Source: Bacteroidales bacterium (GTDB lineage: Bacteria; Bacteroidota; Bacteroidia; Bacteroidales; Muribaculaceae). Taken from it: DNA of 58,766 nt. Within the stretch, counting starts at the first letter, position 1. Each line of letters starts with the position of its first letter. Where the stretch lies: positions 1-58,766 of the forward strand of contig JAUNPQ010000006.1 of assembly GCA_030536615.1 (NCBI GenBank). Reading direction: 5' to 3'. The notes beneath the pieces are model-generated. The model was not told where the DNA came from, made no database searches, and saw nothing but the letters and a program-made list of their open reading frames with translations. This document shows positions 33,321-44,812 of this stretch, one piece after another. The translations under genes and the position numbers were made by a program.

Positions 33321-34964
33321 ATGGCAAATCTGCTGAAAAAAATAGCAACGCAGTTCCCGGACGCCGTCATTGAGACGGATGCCGGCGGCAAAACCACCGT
33401 AAGCATCGCTGACCGCGACTGGAACGCATTGGCCCGCATGCTCCATGATGATCCCGACATGCCTCAGGATTTTCTGGTGACAATTGTGGGCATGGACTGG
33501 CCGGAAGGTCTGGGATGTGTATATGAGATGATGTCATCGGCTGACAGATCGGGCTCTGTCCTGGCAGTGAAAGTCATGTCTGTTGAACATGAAGGGAAAC
33601 CGATGATACACTCCGTTGCCGATGTCTGGGACATCGCCGTGTATTACGAGCGCGAAGTGTATGACTTTTTCGGCATCGTGTTCATAGGCAACCCCGATAT
33701 GCGCCGACTCTTCCTCAGCATAGACTGGAAAGGCTATCCTCTGCGCAAAGATTATGATGACAATCCGATATACAACCCCGTTTCCATTGAGAACGAGCGC
33801 CAGAGCGATGACACGGACATGTACGTGGAGGACAAGGACGGACGGATTGTAAAAACCACACGTCGCATATTTGAACCTGACGAGTTTGTGGTCAATATAG
33901 GTCCGCAGCATCCGGCCACACACGGTGTGCTGCGTTTCCGCACATCTGTTGACGGCGAGGAGATAAAGAAGATAGACGTGTATATGGGCTATATACACCG
34001 CGGCATAGAGAAACTCTGCGAAAACCTGACATATCCGCAGACGCTACACTTCATGGACCGTATGGACTATTTCTCCGCACATAACTACCATCACGCCCTG
34101 TGCATGCTCTATGAGAAAGCCGCCGGCATTGAGATCAGCCGCCGCGCACAGGTGATACGTGTCATGATGGACGAACTGAGCCGTATAGCCTCCCACTGCC
34201 TGTTCATAGGAACATACTGCATGGACCTCGGTGCTACGACAATGCTGTTCTATGCATTGCGCGTGCGTGAGCAGATCCTTGATATAATGGAGAAAACATG
34301 CGGAGCACGCATGACATTCAACTATGACTGCATAGGCGGCGTGATGCAGGATCTCGCGCCTGACTTCGTGGCCGACGTGCATGCTCTGCTTGATGTGCTT
34401 CCCAAAAACATCAAGGAATACAATAAGATATTCACCGGCAATGTGATTGCCCGCAACCGCCTTGAAGGCGTGGGCTATCTGAGCCTTGAGGATGCCAAGT
34501 CATGGGCCGTGTCAGGTCCTGCCGGACGCGCGTCGGGATGGGCATGCGACATGCGCAAATGGGCTCCATACAGCATCTATGACGAACTTGAATTTGACGA
34601 AGTGATAGCTCATGAGGGTGACTCCATGGCACGTTTCAAGGTGCGTATGCTTGAAATGGAACAAAGCGCGCGCATTCTGGCCCAGCTTGTTGACAACATA
34701 CCTGAGGGCGAGTACTGCGTAAAAGTGCCCAAAGTGCTTAAGCTCCCCAAAGGCTCATGGTTCCAGGTGACGGAAGGTTGCCGCGGTGCGTTCGGACTCT
34801 ATCTTGAAAGCGACGGAACCACCAAGCCTTACCGGCTCAAGATAGCGCCTCCATGTCTGCCATTGGCTGCCGTGGTTGATCATGTGACCCGTGGACAGAA
34901 AATCGCCGACCTTATAACAATCGGCGGCTCAATGGACTACATTGTGCCCGACATGGACCGTTGA
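33321..34964 (+). CDS. nuoC: Complex I fused subunit C/D
   Basis: A 547-residue fusion of NuoC (about residues 1-170; YEREVYDFFGIVF ... YPLRKDY) and NuoD (from about 185; FVVNIGPQHPATHGVLRFR). The HPATHG loop lines the quinone pocket. NuoCD fusion is seen in Bacteroidetes and enterobacteria. The NuoD part, like its relatives, descends from hydrogenase large subunits but lacks their Ni-binding Cys pairs, fitting complex I rather than a hydrogenase. Confidence 0.95.
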   Translation: MANLLKKIATQFPDAVIETDAGGKTTVSIADRDWNALARMLHDDPDMPQDFLVTIVGMDWPEGLGCVYEMMSSADRSGSVLAVKVMSVEHEGKPMIHSVADVWDIAVYYEREVYDFFGIVFIGNPDMRRLFLSIDWKGYPLRKDYDDNPIYNPVSIENERQSDDTDMYVEDKDGRIVKTTRRIFEPDEFVVNIGPQHPATHGVLRFRTSVDGEEIKKIDVYMGYIHRGIEKLCENLTYPQTLHFMDRMDYFSAHNYHHALCMLYEKAAGIEISRRAQVIRVMMDELSRIASHCLFIGTYCMDLGATTMLFYALRVREQILDIMEKTCGARMTFNYDCIGGVMQDLAPDFVADVHALLDVLPKNIKEYNKIFTGNVIARNRLEGVGYLSLEDAKSWAVSGPAGRASGWACDMRKWAPYSIYDELEFDEVIAHEGDSMARFKVRMLEMEQSARILAQLVDNIPEGEYCVKVPKVLKLPKGSWFQVTEGCRGAFGLYLESDGTTKPYRLKIAPPCLPLAAVVDHVTRGQKIADLITIGGSMDYIVPDMDR

Positions 34965-35061
34965 CAAAGAGAAGAGAGAATAAAATGGAAAAAGGCTGCG
35001 GACGGACAATTCATAACCACTGACAGCGACAAACAAATAAGACAACCGACAATCAATCATT

Positions 35062-36144
35062 ATGCAAGATTTCTCAGTCATCACCGATTGGATTCATAAT
35101 TTCCTGCTGAGCACCTGCGGACTTCCCGGGTGGCTGACGGTGACAATAGAATGCCTGCTTGTGGGTGTGGGACTACTGCTGGTATATGCTGTGCTGGCAC
35201 TGTTCTATATCCTTTATGAACGCAAAGTGTGCGCATGGTTTCAATGCCGTCTGGGCCCTAACCGTGTAGGCCCCTGGGGTCTGCTGCAGTCAGTGGCTGA
35301 CATGTTCAAGATACTCATCAAAGAGCTTATCCACCTCAAGAACATTGACCGTTTCCTGTTTGCGCTGGCTCCTTATCTGGTGCTTATCGCATCCATGCTC
35401 GCTTTCGGAGTGATGCCATGGGGCAACGGGCTGCAGGTCATAGACTTCAATATAGGCATCTTTTTCCTGCTGGCATGCTCTTCAATCGGAGTCCTCGGCA
35501 TACTTCTGGCCGGTTGGTCATCCAACAACAAATTCACCCTCATCGGCGCTATGCGTTCAGGCTCACAGATGGTCAGCTATGAGCTTTCAGTGGGCCTGTC
35601 TGTGCTCACCATGGTCTGCATGGCGCAGTCAATGTCAGTGGGTGATATCATTGCAAGTCAGGAACGTCTCTGGTTCATATTCTCAGGACATGTACCAGCA
35701 ATCATAGCTTTCATTGTGTTCCTGATTGCGGGAACAGCTGAAACAAACCGCGGCCCGTTTGACCTTCCCGAGGCTGAAAGCGAGCTGACAGCCGGGTACC
35801 ATACGGAATATTCAGGCATACACTTCGGCTTCTTCTACCTTGCCGAGTATCTGAACCTTTTCATCATATCAGGCGTTGCATCCCTGATGTTCCTTGGAGG
35901 CTGGATGCCGTTCCATATCCCCGGCTTTGACGGCTTCAACCACGTGATGGACTGCATTCCCGGCCTGATCTGGTTCCTGGTGAAATGTTTTGCTATAAGC
36001 TTCATCATCATCTGGTTCAAATGGACATTCCCGCGTCTGCGCATTGACCAGATGCTTAAACTGGAATGGAAGTACCTGCTTCCGATAAACCTGTTCAATC
36101 TGGTGCTGATGGCAGTAGTGATTGTTTCAGGCTGGACACTGTAA
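35062..36144 (+). CDS. nuoH: Complex I subunit H
   Basis: A 360-residue membrane subunit with about eight or nine helices. [25 protein letters not shown] and the acidic loop [21 protein letters not shown] are the quinone-channel signatures of NuoH. It is the last complex I gene before the ATP synthase block; only 50 bases without a hairpin or promoter box separate it from atpD. Confidence 0.95.
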   Translation: MQDFSVITDWIHNFLLSTCGLPGWLTVTIECLLVGVGLLLVYAVLALFYILYERKVCAWFQCRLGPNRVGPWGLLQSVADMFKILIKELIHLKNIDRFLFALAPYLVLIASMLAFGVMPWGNGLQVIDFNIGIFFLLACSSIGVLGILLAGWSSNNKFTLIGAMRSGSQMVSYELSVGLSVLTMVCMAQSMSVGDIIASQERLWFIFSGHVPAIIAFIVFLIAGTAETNRGPFDLPEAESELTAGYHTEYSGIHFGFFYLAEYLNLFIISGVASLMFLGGWMPFHIPGFDGFNHVMDCIPGLIWFLVKCFAISFIIIWFKWTFPRLRIDQMLKLEWKYLLPINLFNLVLMAVVIVSGWTL

Positions 36145-36152
36145 AATATTAA

Positions 36153-37697
<1,545 letters not shown>

Positions 37698-37733
37698 TAG
37701 TTCCCATTATCATGCCATTAAACAGAAACGTCC

Positions 37734-37970
37734 ATGACACTGAAAATAATATCAACGACTGAGGTGGTTTTTGAAGGAACAGTCAGCGCCGTAATGCTGC
37801 CCGGCAGCATGGGGCGGTTCACTGTGCTTGAACACCATGCATCGTTGGTGTCCACACTCGCAGCCGGCAAGATCGTTTACCGGCTGCCGGACGGAACAGA
37901 AGATACCTATGCTGTTAATGGCGGCATTGCCGATATAGACAATAATGTTGTGTCAGTATGTATCTATTAA
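37734..37970 (+). CDS. atpC: ATP synthase F1 subunit epsilon (short form)
   Basis: A 78-residue protein containing only the beta-sandwich domain (VFEGTVSAVMLPGSMGRFTVLEHHASLVSTLAAGKI ... AVNGGIADI). The C-terminal two-helix domain that inhibits ATP hydrolysis in many bacteria is absent. Short epsilon subunits are common in Bacteroidetes, so this is not a truncation. ATP hydrolysis must be restrained by another means. Confidence 0.92.
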   Translation: MTLKIISTTEVVFEGTVSAVMLPGSMGRFTVLEHHASLVSTLAAGKIVYRLPDGTEDTYAVNGGIADIDNNVVSVCIY

Positions 37971-37983
37971 GCAGGGCATTGAA

Positions 37984-39159
37984 ATGAAGAAGATAGCACA
38001 TATAATTTTCACGGCGCTGATATTCATGGCTTTGTCGGTTCCGGTCCATGCCGAGTCAACTGTCCATGAGAAGACCGAGAATGAGGAGCATGCTCTTGAT
38101 CCGAAAGAGATCATATTTGAGCATCTCGGTGACGGCTATGGTTGGGAAGTGCCCTTCAATCATCACAAAAGAATTCCGTTGCCGGTGATTGTCAAGGTCA
38201 AGGACGGCGGATTCCACATCTTCATGTCAAGCCATCTTGACAATGGTGCCGAGTACACAACCGGCGGCTGCACTTTCCGTATTGCAGGCAAGAAAAGTCC
38301 CTACAAAGGGAAGGTGGTGCAGATTGTGGACGACAAGGAAGTGCCCACAACCATTGACATCAGCATAACCAAAAACGTTGCGGCGCTGTTGCTGAGCATA
38401 GTATTTGTCTCGTGGCTGCTGATATGGCTTGCACGTTTTCACAAACGCAACCCCAACAAGGCGCCCCGCAAAGGTCTTGGCTTCATAGAACTGCTTGTTG
38501 TCTTTATCTGGGACAGCGTGGTGAAGTCAACTTTAAAGGACAAAGCATACAAGTTCGCGCCATATCTGATGACAGTGTTCTTCTTCATCTTCGGCATGAA
38601 CTTGCTTGGACTTGTGGTGGTGTTTCCCGGAGGTGCCAATCTCACCGGCAACATTGCTGTCACACTTGTGCTTGCAGTGCTCACATTCCTGGTGACGAAT
38701 ATCTTCGGGACAAAACATTACTGGAAAGAGATATTCTGGCCCGATGTCCCCCTGTGGCTTAAGTTCCCTCTGCCCATCATGCCCCTGATTGAGATCTTCG
38801 GCATGTTCACCAAGCCGGCTGCTCTCACTGTGCGTCTGTTTGCAAACATGATGGGAGGACATATGATAGTGCTGGTACTCACACTGCTCATATTTATCTT
38901 CTCGGCCATAAACCCTGTTGCAGGAGGCGCCACCACCGTAGTATCAGTACTGTTCTCGGTATTCATGCTACTCATAGACGTCCTTGTGAGTTTCATTCAG
39001 GCATATGTGTTCACCATGTTGTCAACCATATTCATCTCACTGGCTCAGGAAAAGGAACACCATAAGGAAGAAGAGAAAGAGAAGAATGGTTCCACACCGG
39101 TATCATCGGCAGCGCCTGCCGTTCAGACAGTCGGCGCACAGAAAGTGAAATTGCACTGA
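37984..39159 (+). CDS. atpB: ATP synthase F0 subunit a with long N-terminal extension
   Basis: From ATG 37984, 391 residues: signal-like start (KKIAHIIFTALIFMALSVPVHA), a polar segment of about 110 residues, then the subunit a membrane domain with the essential Arg in ALTVRLFANMMGGHM. The C-terminus is hydrophilic and Glu/Lys-rich. E. coli subunit a has 271 residues; the extra N-terminal domain is known in Bacteroidetes and presumably faces the periplasm. The frame is open 13 codons earlier but would overlap atpC. No atpI-like gene separates atpC and atpB. Confidence 0.93.
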   Translation: MKKIAHIIFTALIFMALSVPVHAESTVHEKTENEEHALDPKEIIFEHLGDGYGWEVPFNHHKRIPLPVIVKVKDGGFHIFMSSHLDNGAEYTTGGCTFRIAGKKSPYKGKVVQIVDDKEVPTTIDISITKNVAALLLSIVFVSWLLIWLARFHKRNPNKAPRKGLGFIELLVVFIWDSVVKSTLKDKAYKFAPYLMTVFFFIFGMNLLGLVVVFPGGANLTGNIAVTLVLAVLTFLVTNIFGTKHYWKEIFWPDVPLWLKFPLPIMPLIEIFGMFTKPAALTVRLFANMMGGHMIVLVLTLLIFIFSAINPVAGGATTVVSVLFSVFMLLIDVLVSFIQAYVFTMLSTIFISLAQEKEHHKEEEKEKNGSTPVSSAAPAVQTVGAQKVKLH

Positions 39160-39218
39160 AAAGTATATGATATAGCTAACTGATAAGAAATATAAAAACA
39201 AATCATAAACCTCACTAA

Positions 39219-39470
<252 letters not shown>

Positions 39471-39483
39471 CTTATAACCGTCA

Positions 39484-39509
39484 GTCCCGTCATTACATAG
39501 TGACGGGAC
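39484..39509 (+). promoter_or_regulatory. Intercistronic stem-loop between atpE and atpF
   Basis: Perfect 9-bp stem GTCCCGTCA (39484-39492) / TGACGGGAC (39501-39509) with an 8-base loop and no U tract. Placed directly after atpE, it could protect the atpE 3' end or slow read-through, raising subunit c output over its neighbours. It is not a normal terminator because essential F0/F1 genes follow. Confidence 0.5.
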
Positions 39510-39531
39510 ACGGACAATAAAACAAAAAGCG

Positions 39532-40047
39532 ATGGATCTATTCAAAGCCGATTTCGGGCTGATGTTCTGGATGTTCGTGGGCTTCCTGATTCTCTTCCTC
39601 ATATTGTGGAAGTTTGCATGGCCCGTGATACTCAAGACCGTTGACAAACGCGCCGACCTCATAGACAAAGGCGTGGAATATGCCCAGAACGCCAAGATAC
39701 AGCTTGACAACGCGCAACAGCAGGCTGACCGCATGCTGCAGCAGACGCGTACCCAACAGGCCGAGATGCTTCGTGATGCGGATCGTATGAAGACTCAGAT
39801 CATTGAGGAGGCACGCGGCGCCGCGCAGAAAGAGGCCCAGAAAGTCATGGATGCGGCACGTCTGTCAATTGAACAGCAGCAGAAACAGGCCGAAAAGCAA
39901 TTTCGTGATCAGGTCAGCGATTTCGCTCTGAACATCGCCCGTAAAGTGGTCAGAAAGGAGATGGATGATCCCAAGGCTCAGTCGCAGTTGGTGAACACAT
40001 ATCTTGACGAGATTGAGAACAGCAACGACAAGAACGTAAAACAATAA
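39532..40047 (+). CDS. atpF: ATP synthase F0 subunit b
   Basis: A 171-residue peripheral-stalk subunit. One N-terminal membrane helix (GLMFWMFVGFLILFLILWKFAWPVI) is followed by a long charged coiled coil rich in Gln, Ala and Lys. It anchors F1 to F0 with subunit delta, whose gene follows after 15 bases. Confidence 0.94.
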   Translation: MDLFKADFGLMFWMFVGFLILFLILWKFAWPVILKTVDKRADLIDKGVEYAQNAKIQLDNAQQQADRMLQQTRTQQAEMLRDADRMKTQIIEEARGAAQKEAQKVMDAARLSIEQQQKQAEKQFRDQVSDFALNIARKVVRKEMDDPKAQSQLVNTYLDEIENSNDKNVKQ

Positions 40048-40062
40048 CAGCAGCGCAGCAAT

Positions 40063-40608
40063 ATGGATCAGGGACTTCTGCCACGGCGTTATGCAAAGGC
40101 ACTCTATAAGTTTGCCGTTGATGAGAACTGCACCAAGGACATATACCTGTTCATGCAGAACATTGACAACGCATACATGCACGCTCCGGGCCTTCAGACA
40201 ACGCTTGCCAACCCGTTTGTAAAACCTGCGGAAAAAATGACGCTTGTTGTCTCGGCTGCCGGTGATGCTGCGGCTTCAAGCAAGCCATTGGCGGATTTTG
40301 TCACACTTCTGATAAAAAACCGCCGTATAGGACTACTGCATGAAATTGCCTTGTCATATTGCCGGCTGTACCGCAAGGAGAACAACATCTACGGAGTGCA
40401 GATTGTATCTGCAATGCCATTGACAGAGCCTGATGAACAACGCCTCCGCAACCTTGTGGAGCGCCATCTTGGCGGTGCTTCCGCTGAATTTTCATTTGCT
40501 GTTGACCCCTCGTTGGTCGGCGGTTTCGTAGTAAACATTGAAAATGAACGTCTGGATGCGTCCGTTAAGAACGAACTTGAACAATTGCGATTGAACCTCA
40601 TAAAGTAA
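40063..40608 (+). CDS. atpH: ATP synthase F1 subunit delta
   Basis: A 181-residue subunit. RRYAKALYKFAVDEN at the N-terminus, LIKNRRIGLLHEI in the middle and VDPSLVGGFVVNIENERLDASVKNELEQL at the end match OSCP/delta. It links the peripheral stalk to the top of F1. Confidence 0.95.
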   Translation: MDQGLLPRRYAKALYKFAVDENCTKDIYLFMQNIDNAYMHAPGLQTTLANPFVKPAEKMTLVVSAAGDAAASSKPLADFVTLLIKNRRIGLLHEIALSYCRLYRKENNIYGVQIVSAMPLTEPDEQRLRNLVERHLGGASAEFSFAVDPSLVGGFVVNIENERLDASVKNELEQLRLNLIK

Positions 40609-40632
40609 ATTTCTCAAGCATAAAGACAAACA

Positions 40633-42210
40633 ATGATAAATCCCAGTGAGATTTCGGAAGTGCTCAAGCAGCAGCTTGAAAACGTCAACAGCCACGTTTC
40701 CTTTGAGGAAGTAGGCAAAGTCCTGGAAGTAGGCGATGGTGTGGCCCATGTATATGGTCTTGACAACGTCCGTGCCAATGAACTCGTGGAATTTGAGAAC
40801 GGAGTGAAAGGCGTTGCCCTCAATCTTGAGGAAAGCAACGTAGGTGTCATCCTGATGAACAACGTCAACAAGGTGACAGAGGGCATGAATGTGCGCCGCA
40901 CGGGTCAGATTGCATCCATTCCGGTGGGTGAAGGCCTGTTTGGCCGTGTCATCAATGTGCTCGGCGAGCCTATTGACGGCAAAGGACCCGTTGACGGAGA
41001 ACTTCTGGCAATGCCACTTGAGCGTAAAGCTCCCGGGGTTGTTTACCGTCAGCCCGTCACCCAGCCCTTGCAGACAGGTCTCAAGGCCGTGGACGCAATG
41101 GTGCCCATCGGCCGCGGACAGCGTGAACTTATTATCGGTGACCGTCAGATAGGCAAGACCGCCATCGCCATTGATACAATCATCAACCAGCGCCGTAATT
41201 TTGAGGAAGGGAAACCTGTTTACTGTATCTATGTGGCCATCGGCCAGAAAGCATCATCTGTTGCCGCACTGGTTGAGACACTTCGCCGTTACGGCGCTAT
41301 GGATTACACGGTGGTTGTCGCAGCGACAGCTTCTGATTCCGCTTCTATGCGCTACTATGCCCCCTTTGCAGGTGTGGCAATCGGCGAGTATATCCGCGAC
41401 ACCGGCCGCGATGCCCTGATTGTTTACGATGACCTCTCCAAACAGGCTGTGGCATACCGCGAAATATCACTGATTCTTAAACGCCCCTCAGGACGTGAGG
41501 CCTATCCGGGCGATATATTCTACCTCCATTCACGTCTGCTGGAACGTGCCGCCAAGATAATTGACAATCAGGAAATGGCTCAGAAGATGAATGACCTTCC
41601 CGAGGTTCTGCGTACACGCGTGCGTGGCGGCGGTTCCCTCACCGCGCTCCCCATCATTGAGACACAGGCCGGTGACGTATCGGCATATATCCCCACAAAC
41701 GTGATCTCAATCACTGACGGACAGATCTTCCTTGAGACAGCATTGTTCAACCGTGGTATACGCCCGGCCATCAATGTAGGTATCTCCGTTAGCCGTGTGG
41801 GCGGAAACGCGCAGATAAAATCAATGAAAAAAGTTGCCGGAACGCTCAAGATTGATCAGGCACAGTTCCGTGAGCTTGAGTCATTTACCAAATTCGGAGG
41901 TGACATGGATGCCGTGACCGCCCGCGTGATTGACAAAGGACGCAAGAACGAGCGTCTTCTCATACAGCCACAATACACACCTTGGCCTGTGGCTGAGCAA
42001 GTCGCAGTCATATATTGCGGTGTGAACGGACTGCTTGAAAACGTGCCTCTTGACAAAGTGGCCGAGTTTGAAAAGCAGTACATACAGTTGCTGCAGGCAC
42101 GCCACGCCGATGATGTCCTTGCAGTCATCGCACAAGGCAAACTGACTGATGACGTGACAGACAAAATGCGCAAAGCCGCCGCTGAGGTGGCAGACCGTTT
42201 CAAGGCATGA
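40633..42210 (+). CDS. atpA: ATP synthase F1 subunit alpha
   Basis: A 525-residue regulatory nucleotide-binding subunit. P-loop [13 protein letters not shown] starts at residue 169; [15 protein letters not shown] and [15 protein letters not shown] are conserved; the Arg finger segment is ISVSRVGG. Full length, with no signs of damage. Confidence 0.97.
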   Translation: MINPSEISEVLKQQLENVNSHVSFEEVGKVLEVGDGVAHVYGLDNVRANELVEFENGVKGVALNLEESNVGVILMNNVNKVTEGMNVRRTGQIASIPVGEGLFGRVINVLGEPIDGKGPVDGELLAMPLERKAPGVVYRQPVTQPLQTGLKAVDAMVPIGRGQRELIIGDRQIGKTAIAIDTIINQRRNFEEGKPVYCIYVAIGQKASSVAALVETLRRYGAMDYTVVVAATASDSASMRYYAPFAGVAIGEYIRDTGRDALIVYDDLSKQAVAYREISLILKRPSGREAYPGDIFYLHSRLLERAAKIIDNQEMAQKMNDLPEVLRTRVRGGGSLTALPIIETQAGDVSAYIPTNVISITDGQIFLETALFNRGIRPAINVGISVSRVGGNAQIKSMKKVAGTLKIDQAQFRELESFTKFGGDMDAVTARVIDKGRKNERLLIQPQYTPWPVAEQVAVIYCGVNGLLENVPLDKVAEFEKQYIQLLQARHADDVLAVIAQGKLTDDVTDKMRKAAAEVADRFKA

Positions 42211-42267
42211 CACACATACCGGCAGACATATAAAAAAGAATAATTCAGGCAACAAGACAATCCAGAC

Positions 42268-43161
42268 ATGGCAACCCTCAGAGAACTAAAAGGACGAATC
42301 GGTTCAGTGGCGTCGTCGGAAAAAATTACCGGCGCCATGAAAATGATATCGTCGGCCAAGATGCACAAGGCCGAAAGTGCCCTGCACCGTCTTGTGCCTT
42401 TCCGCAGCCAGATAGAGACAATCATCGGCAATGTGCTGGGCAGTGACGCCACTTTCTCATCACCGCTGGTGTCTGAAAATGCCGAGGTGAAGCGCATGGC
42501 AGTGATTGTATGGGGCAGTGATGACGGCCTTTGTGGAGCATACAATGTGAACATCTGTAAAAGGCTGGTTGAATACCTCCGTGATTTGCGCGGTGCGCTG
42601 GGAGCAGCGGTGATTATAGATGTGATGCCTGTAGGCAAGAAAATAGCACGCATCGCAGACCATCTCAAAGAAAATGGTGTGAATGTGGTAGCGGCTCCTG
42701 ACGGTATTGATTCAAAAACGGATGGCACGGCTGTGAATGAATTTATGCAGACACTTGTCCGTGAATTTCTTGATGGCAGATACCAGCGCGTTGACACGTT
42801 GTATATGAAATTCTATAGCGCAGGCCGTCAGCGACCGGTTGCCTCACAGCTTCTGCCGGTGCTCCCGCAGACATTTGCTGAAGCCGGTGCCGGCAAAGCC
42901 ACCGGACGCCCTTATCTGTTTGAACCTGACCCAAACGCGATTTTCAACGCTGTACTGCCGCTATTCCTCATGGCAGTCATGCAGGACATATTCACAGAAA
43001 ACCGGGCTGCCGAGCAGGCAGCGCGTGTGATGGCGATGCAAAGCGCCAACGACAATGCCAAAAACCTTCTGGAGGACCTGCAGCTTGAATACAACAAACT
43101 CAGACAACAATCAATCACAAGTGAACTTCTTGACATTGTAGGCGGACAGGCAAGAGAGTAG
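42268..43161 (+). CDS. atpG: ATP synthase F1 subunit gamma
   Basis: A 297-residue central-shaft subunit. N-terminal helix ATLRELKGRIGSVASSEKITGAMKMISSAKM and C-terminal helix MAMQSANDNAKNLLEDLQLEYNKLRQQSITSELLDIVGG form the coiled-coil rotor. Last gene of the atp block; nuoI follows after 73 bases with no terminator or promoter box seen. Confidence 0.95.
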   Translation: MATLRELKGRIGSVASSEKITGAMKMISSAKMHKAESALHRLVPFRSQIETIIGNVLGSDATFSSPLVSENAEVKRMAVIVWGSDDGLCGAYNVNICKRLVEYLRDLRGALGAAVIIDVMPVGKKIARIADHLKENGVNVVAAPDGIDSKTDGTAVNEFMQTLVREFLDGRYQRVDTLYMKFYSAGRQRPVASQLLPVLPQTFAEAGAGKATGRPYLFEPDPNAIFNAVLPLFLMAVMQDIFTENRAAEQAARVMAMQSANDNAKNLLEDLQLEYNKLRQQSITSELLDIVGGQARE

Positions 43162-43234
43162 AGACCCACGCCTCCCACTGCAATCAATATAAAACCAATA
43201 AAGAACCAATCACCAAGCAACTCACATTTGTATA

Positions 43235-43933
43235 ATGAGTAGTGTAAAAGAATATTTCAGCTCACTCGGCAGCGGATTCAGCAGCCTTATAAAAGGACTG
43301 GCCGTCACCGGAAAAGAGTTTGTGACGCCCAAAATCACGGAGCGTTATCCGGAAAACCGTGAGACCCATGAGTGGGCCGACCGTTTCCGTGCATGTCTGG
43401 AACTTGTCTATGACAAGGACGGCAACCATAAATGTATAGCCTGCGGTACCTGCGAGCGTGTGTGCCCCAACGGAACAATCTCTCTTGAGACAAAAATGGT
43501 TGATACGCTCACCGGCAAAAAGAAGAAACTGGTCAAATACAGCTATGATCTGGGAAGCTGCACATTCTGCCAGCTGTGTGTGCAGAACTGTCCTACATCG
43601 GCTCTTGATTTCTCAAATGATTTTGAGCAGGCCGTATTCACACGCTCCAAATTGGTGAAACAGCTCAATTATCTGCCCGAAAAAGAAGAACCGGCGCCCA
43701 CTCCCGAGCAACTTGCTGCCGCCGCTGCCGAGCGCGAGGCTAAAATAGCCGCTGCCAAAGCCAAGGCTGCCGCCATGAAAGCCGCCAAAGAAGGCGCTGC
43801 CGCCAATGCTCCTGCCGCCGTAGCCAAGCCTGCTGCCACACCGGCAGCTCCCGCCATAGAGCCTGCGCAGACACAGGGCAATGACGCAACTCCTGCCGCC
43901 ACCAAGAATGACAATCCTGAAAATAAACAATAA
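43235..43933 (+). CDS. nuoI: Complex I subunit I (2x4Fe-4S) with Ala/Lys/Pro-rich C-terminal extension
   Basis: A 232-residue ferredoxin-like subunit. Two full 4Fe-4S motifs are present: CIACGTCERVCP and CTFCQLCVQNCP. The core ends near residue 155. The last about 75 residues are a low-complexity tail, first helical Ala/Lys/Glu-rich (AAAAAEREAKIAAAKAKAAA), then Pro/Ala-rich. Typical NuoI has about 160-180 residues. In complexes lacking NuoEFG this subunit is near the electron entry side, so the tail could help dock a donor; that is inference. Confidence 0.93.
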   Translation: MSSVKEYFSSLGSGFSSLIKGLAVTGKEFVTPKITERYPENRETHEWADRFRACLELVYDKDGNHKCIACGTCERVCPNGTISLETKMVDTLTGKKKKLVKYSYDLGSCTFCQLCVQNCPTSALDFSNDFEQAVFTRSKLVKQLNYLPEKEEPAPTPEQLAAAAAEREAKIAAAKAKAAAMKAAKEGAAANAPAAVAKPAATPAAPAIEPAQTQGNDATPAATKNDNPENKQ

Positions 43934-43939
43934 CGATAT

Positions 43940-44452
43940 ATGGACTCAGTTGGAAGTTTAATAATGTTTGCGATCCTGGCATTGTCTATGGTCGTATTCT
44001 CCGTGCTGGCCGTTACCACGCGTAAAATACTGCGTGCCGCCACATTCCTGCTGTTCACACTTTTTGCAACTGCGGGAGTCTATTTCAAACTTGATTACGA
44101 GTTTCTGGGAGCGGTGCAGATCGCTGTCTATGCCGGTGGTATAGTGGTGCTGTTTGTGTTCTCGATTCTCCTTACATCACATCCCGGCGATAACTCCGAA
44201 CGTCTGCACTCACGCCGGCGCACTCTCGGCCTTGTGGCTGCCATAGCCATGCTGGCCGTGGTGGGATGCTCCTTTATAGACCGCTGCGAACTGCTTGTGA
44301 AAGCTCCGGCGATGACGAACCCCGACATGGCTGTCATCGGAACAGAACTTGTTGATCCCGCCGCCGGACATTATCTGCTGCCATTCGAGGCCATCTCCGT
44401 GCTTCTGCTGGCATGCATAATTGGTGGTGTTGTTGTGGCCAGAAAACGTTAA
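43940..44452 (+). CDS. nuoJ: Complex I subunit J
   Basis: A 170-residue membrane subunit with five helices; RKILRAATFLLFTLFATAGVYFKLDYEFLGAVQIAVYAGGI is the conserved NuoJ helix 2-3 region. Starts 6 bases after nuoI, so translation is probably coupled. Confidence 0.94.
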   Translation: MDSVGSLIMFAILALSMVVFSVLAVTTRKILRAATFLLFTLFATAGVYFKLDYEFLGAVQIAVYAGGIVVLFVFSILLTSHPGDNSERLHSRRRTLGLVAAIAMLAVVGCSFIDRCELLVKAPAMTNPDMAVIGTELVDPAAGHYLLPFEAISVLLLACIIGGVVVARKR

Positions 44453-44464
44453 AACTCTGAAATT

Positions 44465-44806
44465 ATGGAATTTATATCAGACTTTCTGAACAATATAGAA
44501 ATCACGGCCCTGTGGTACCTCATTCCCAGTCTGCTGATGTTCTGCGCCGGCGTATATGGATTCATGACACGCAAAAACATGATTGCCATCCTCATTTCGC
44601 TGGAACTTATGCTCAATGCCGTTGATATCAACTTTGTGGTGTTCAACCGCTTCCTTTTCCCCGGACAGCTTGAGGGAATGTTCTTCACCCTCTTTGCCAT
44701 AGCGATTGCTGCCGCCGAGACAGCACTTGCCATAGCGATAATCATCAACATCTACCGGTCTGTCAAGAACGTTGATGTCACCACGCTTAACGAAATGAAA
44801 TTTTAA
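44465..44806 (+). CDS. nuoK: Complex I subunit K
   Basis: A 113-residue three-helix membrane subunit. Conserved membrane glutamates lie in ILISLELMLNAVDINFVVF and AAAETALAIAIIINIYR. They belong to the central proton-translocation axis. NuoK is usually about 100 residues, so the size is normal. Confidence 0.94.
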   Translation: MEFISDFLNNIEITALWYLIPSLLMFCAGVYGFMTRKNMIAILISLELMLNAVDINFVVFNRFLFPGQLEGMFFTLFAIAIAAAETALAIAIIINIYRSVKNVDVTTLNEMKF

Positions 44807-44812
44807 CGCGAA

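Noticed and set aside
41856-42797. 313-codon minus-strand frame opposite atpA/atpG
   Set aside because: It spans two clear ATP synthase genes on the other strand and resembles nothing known.
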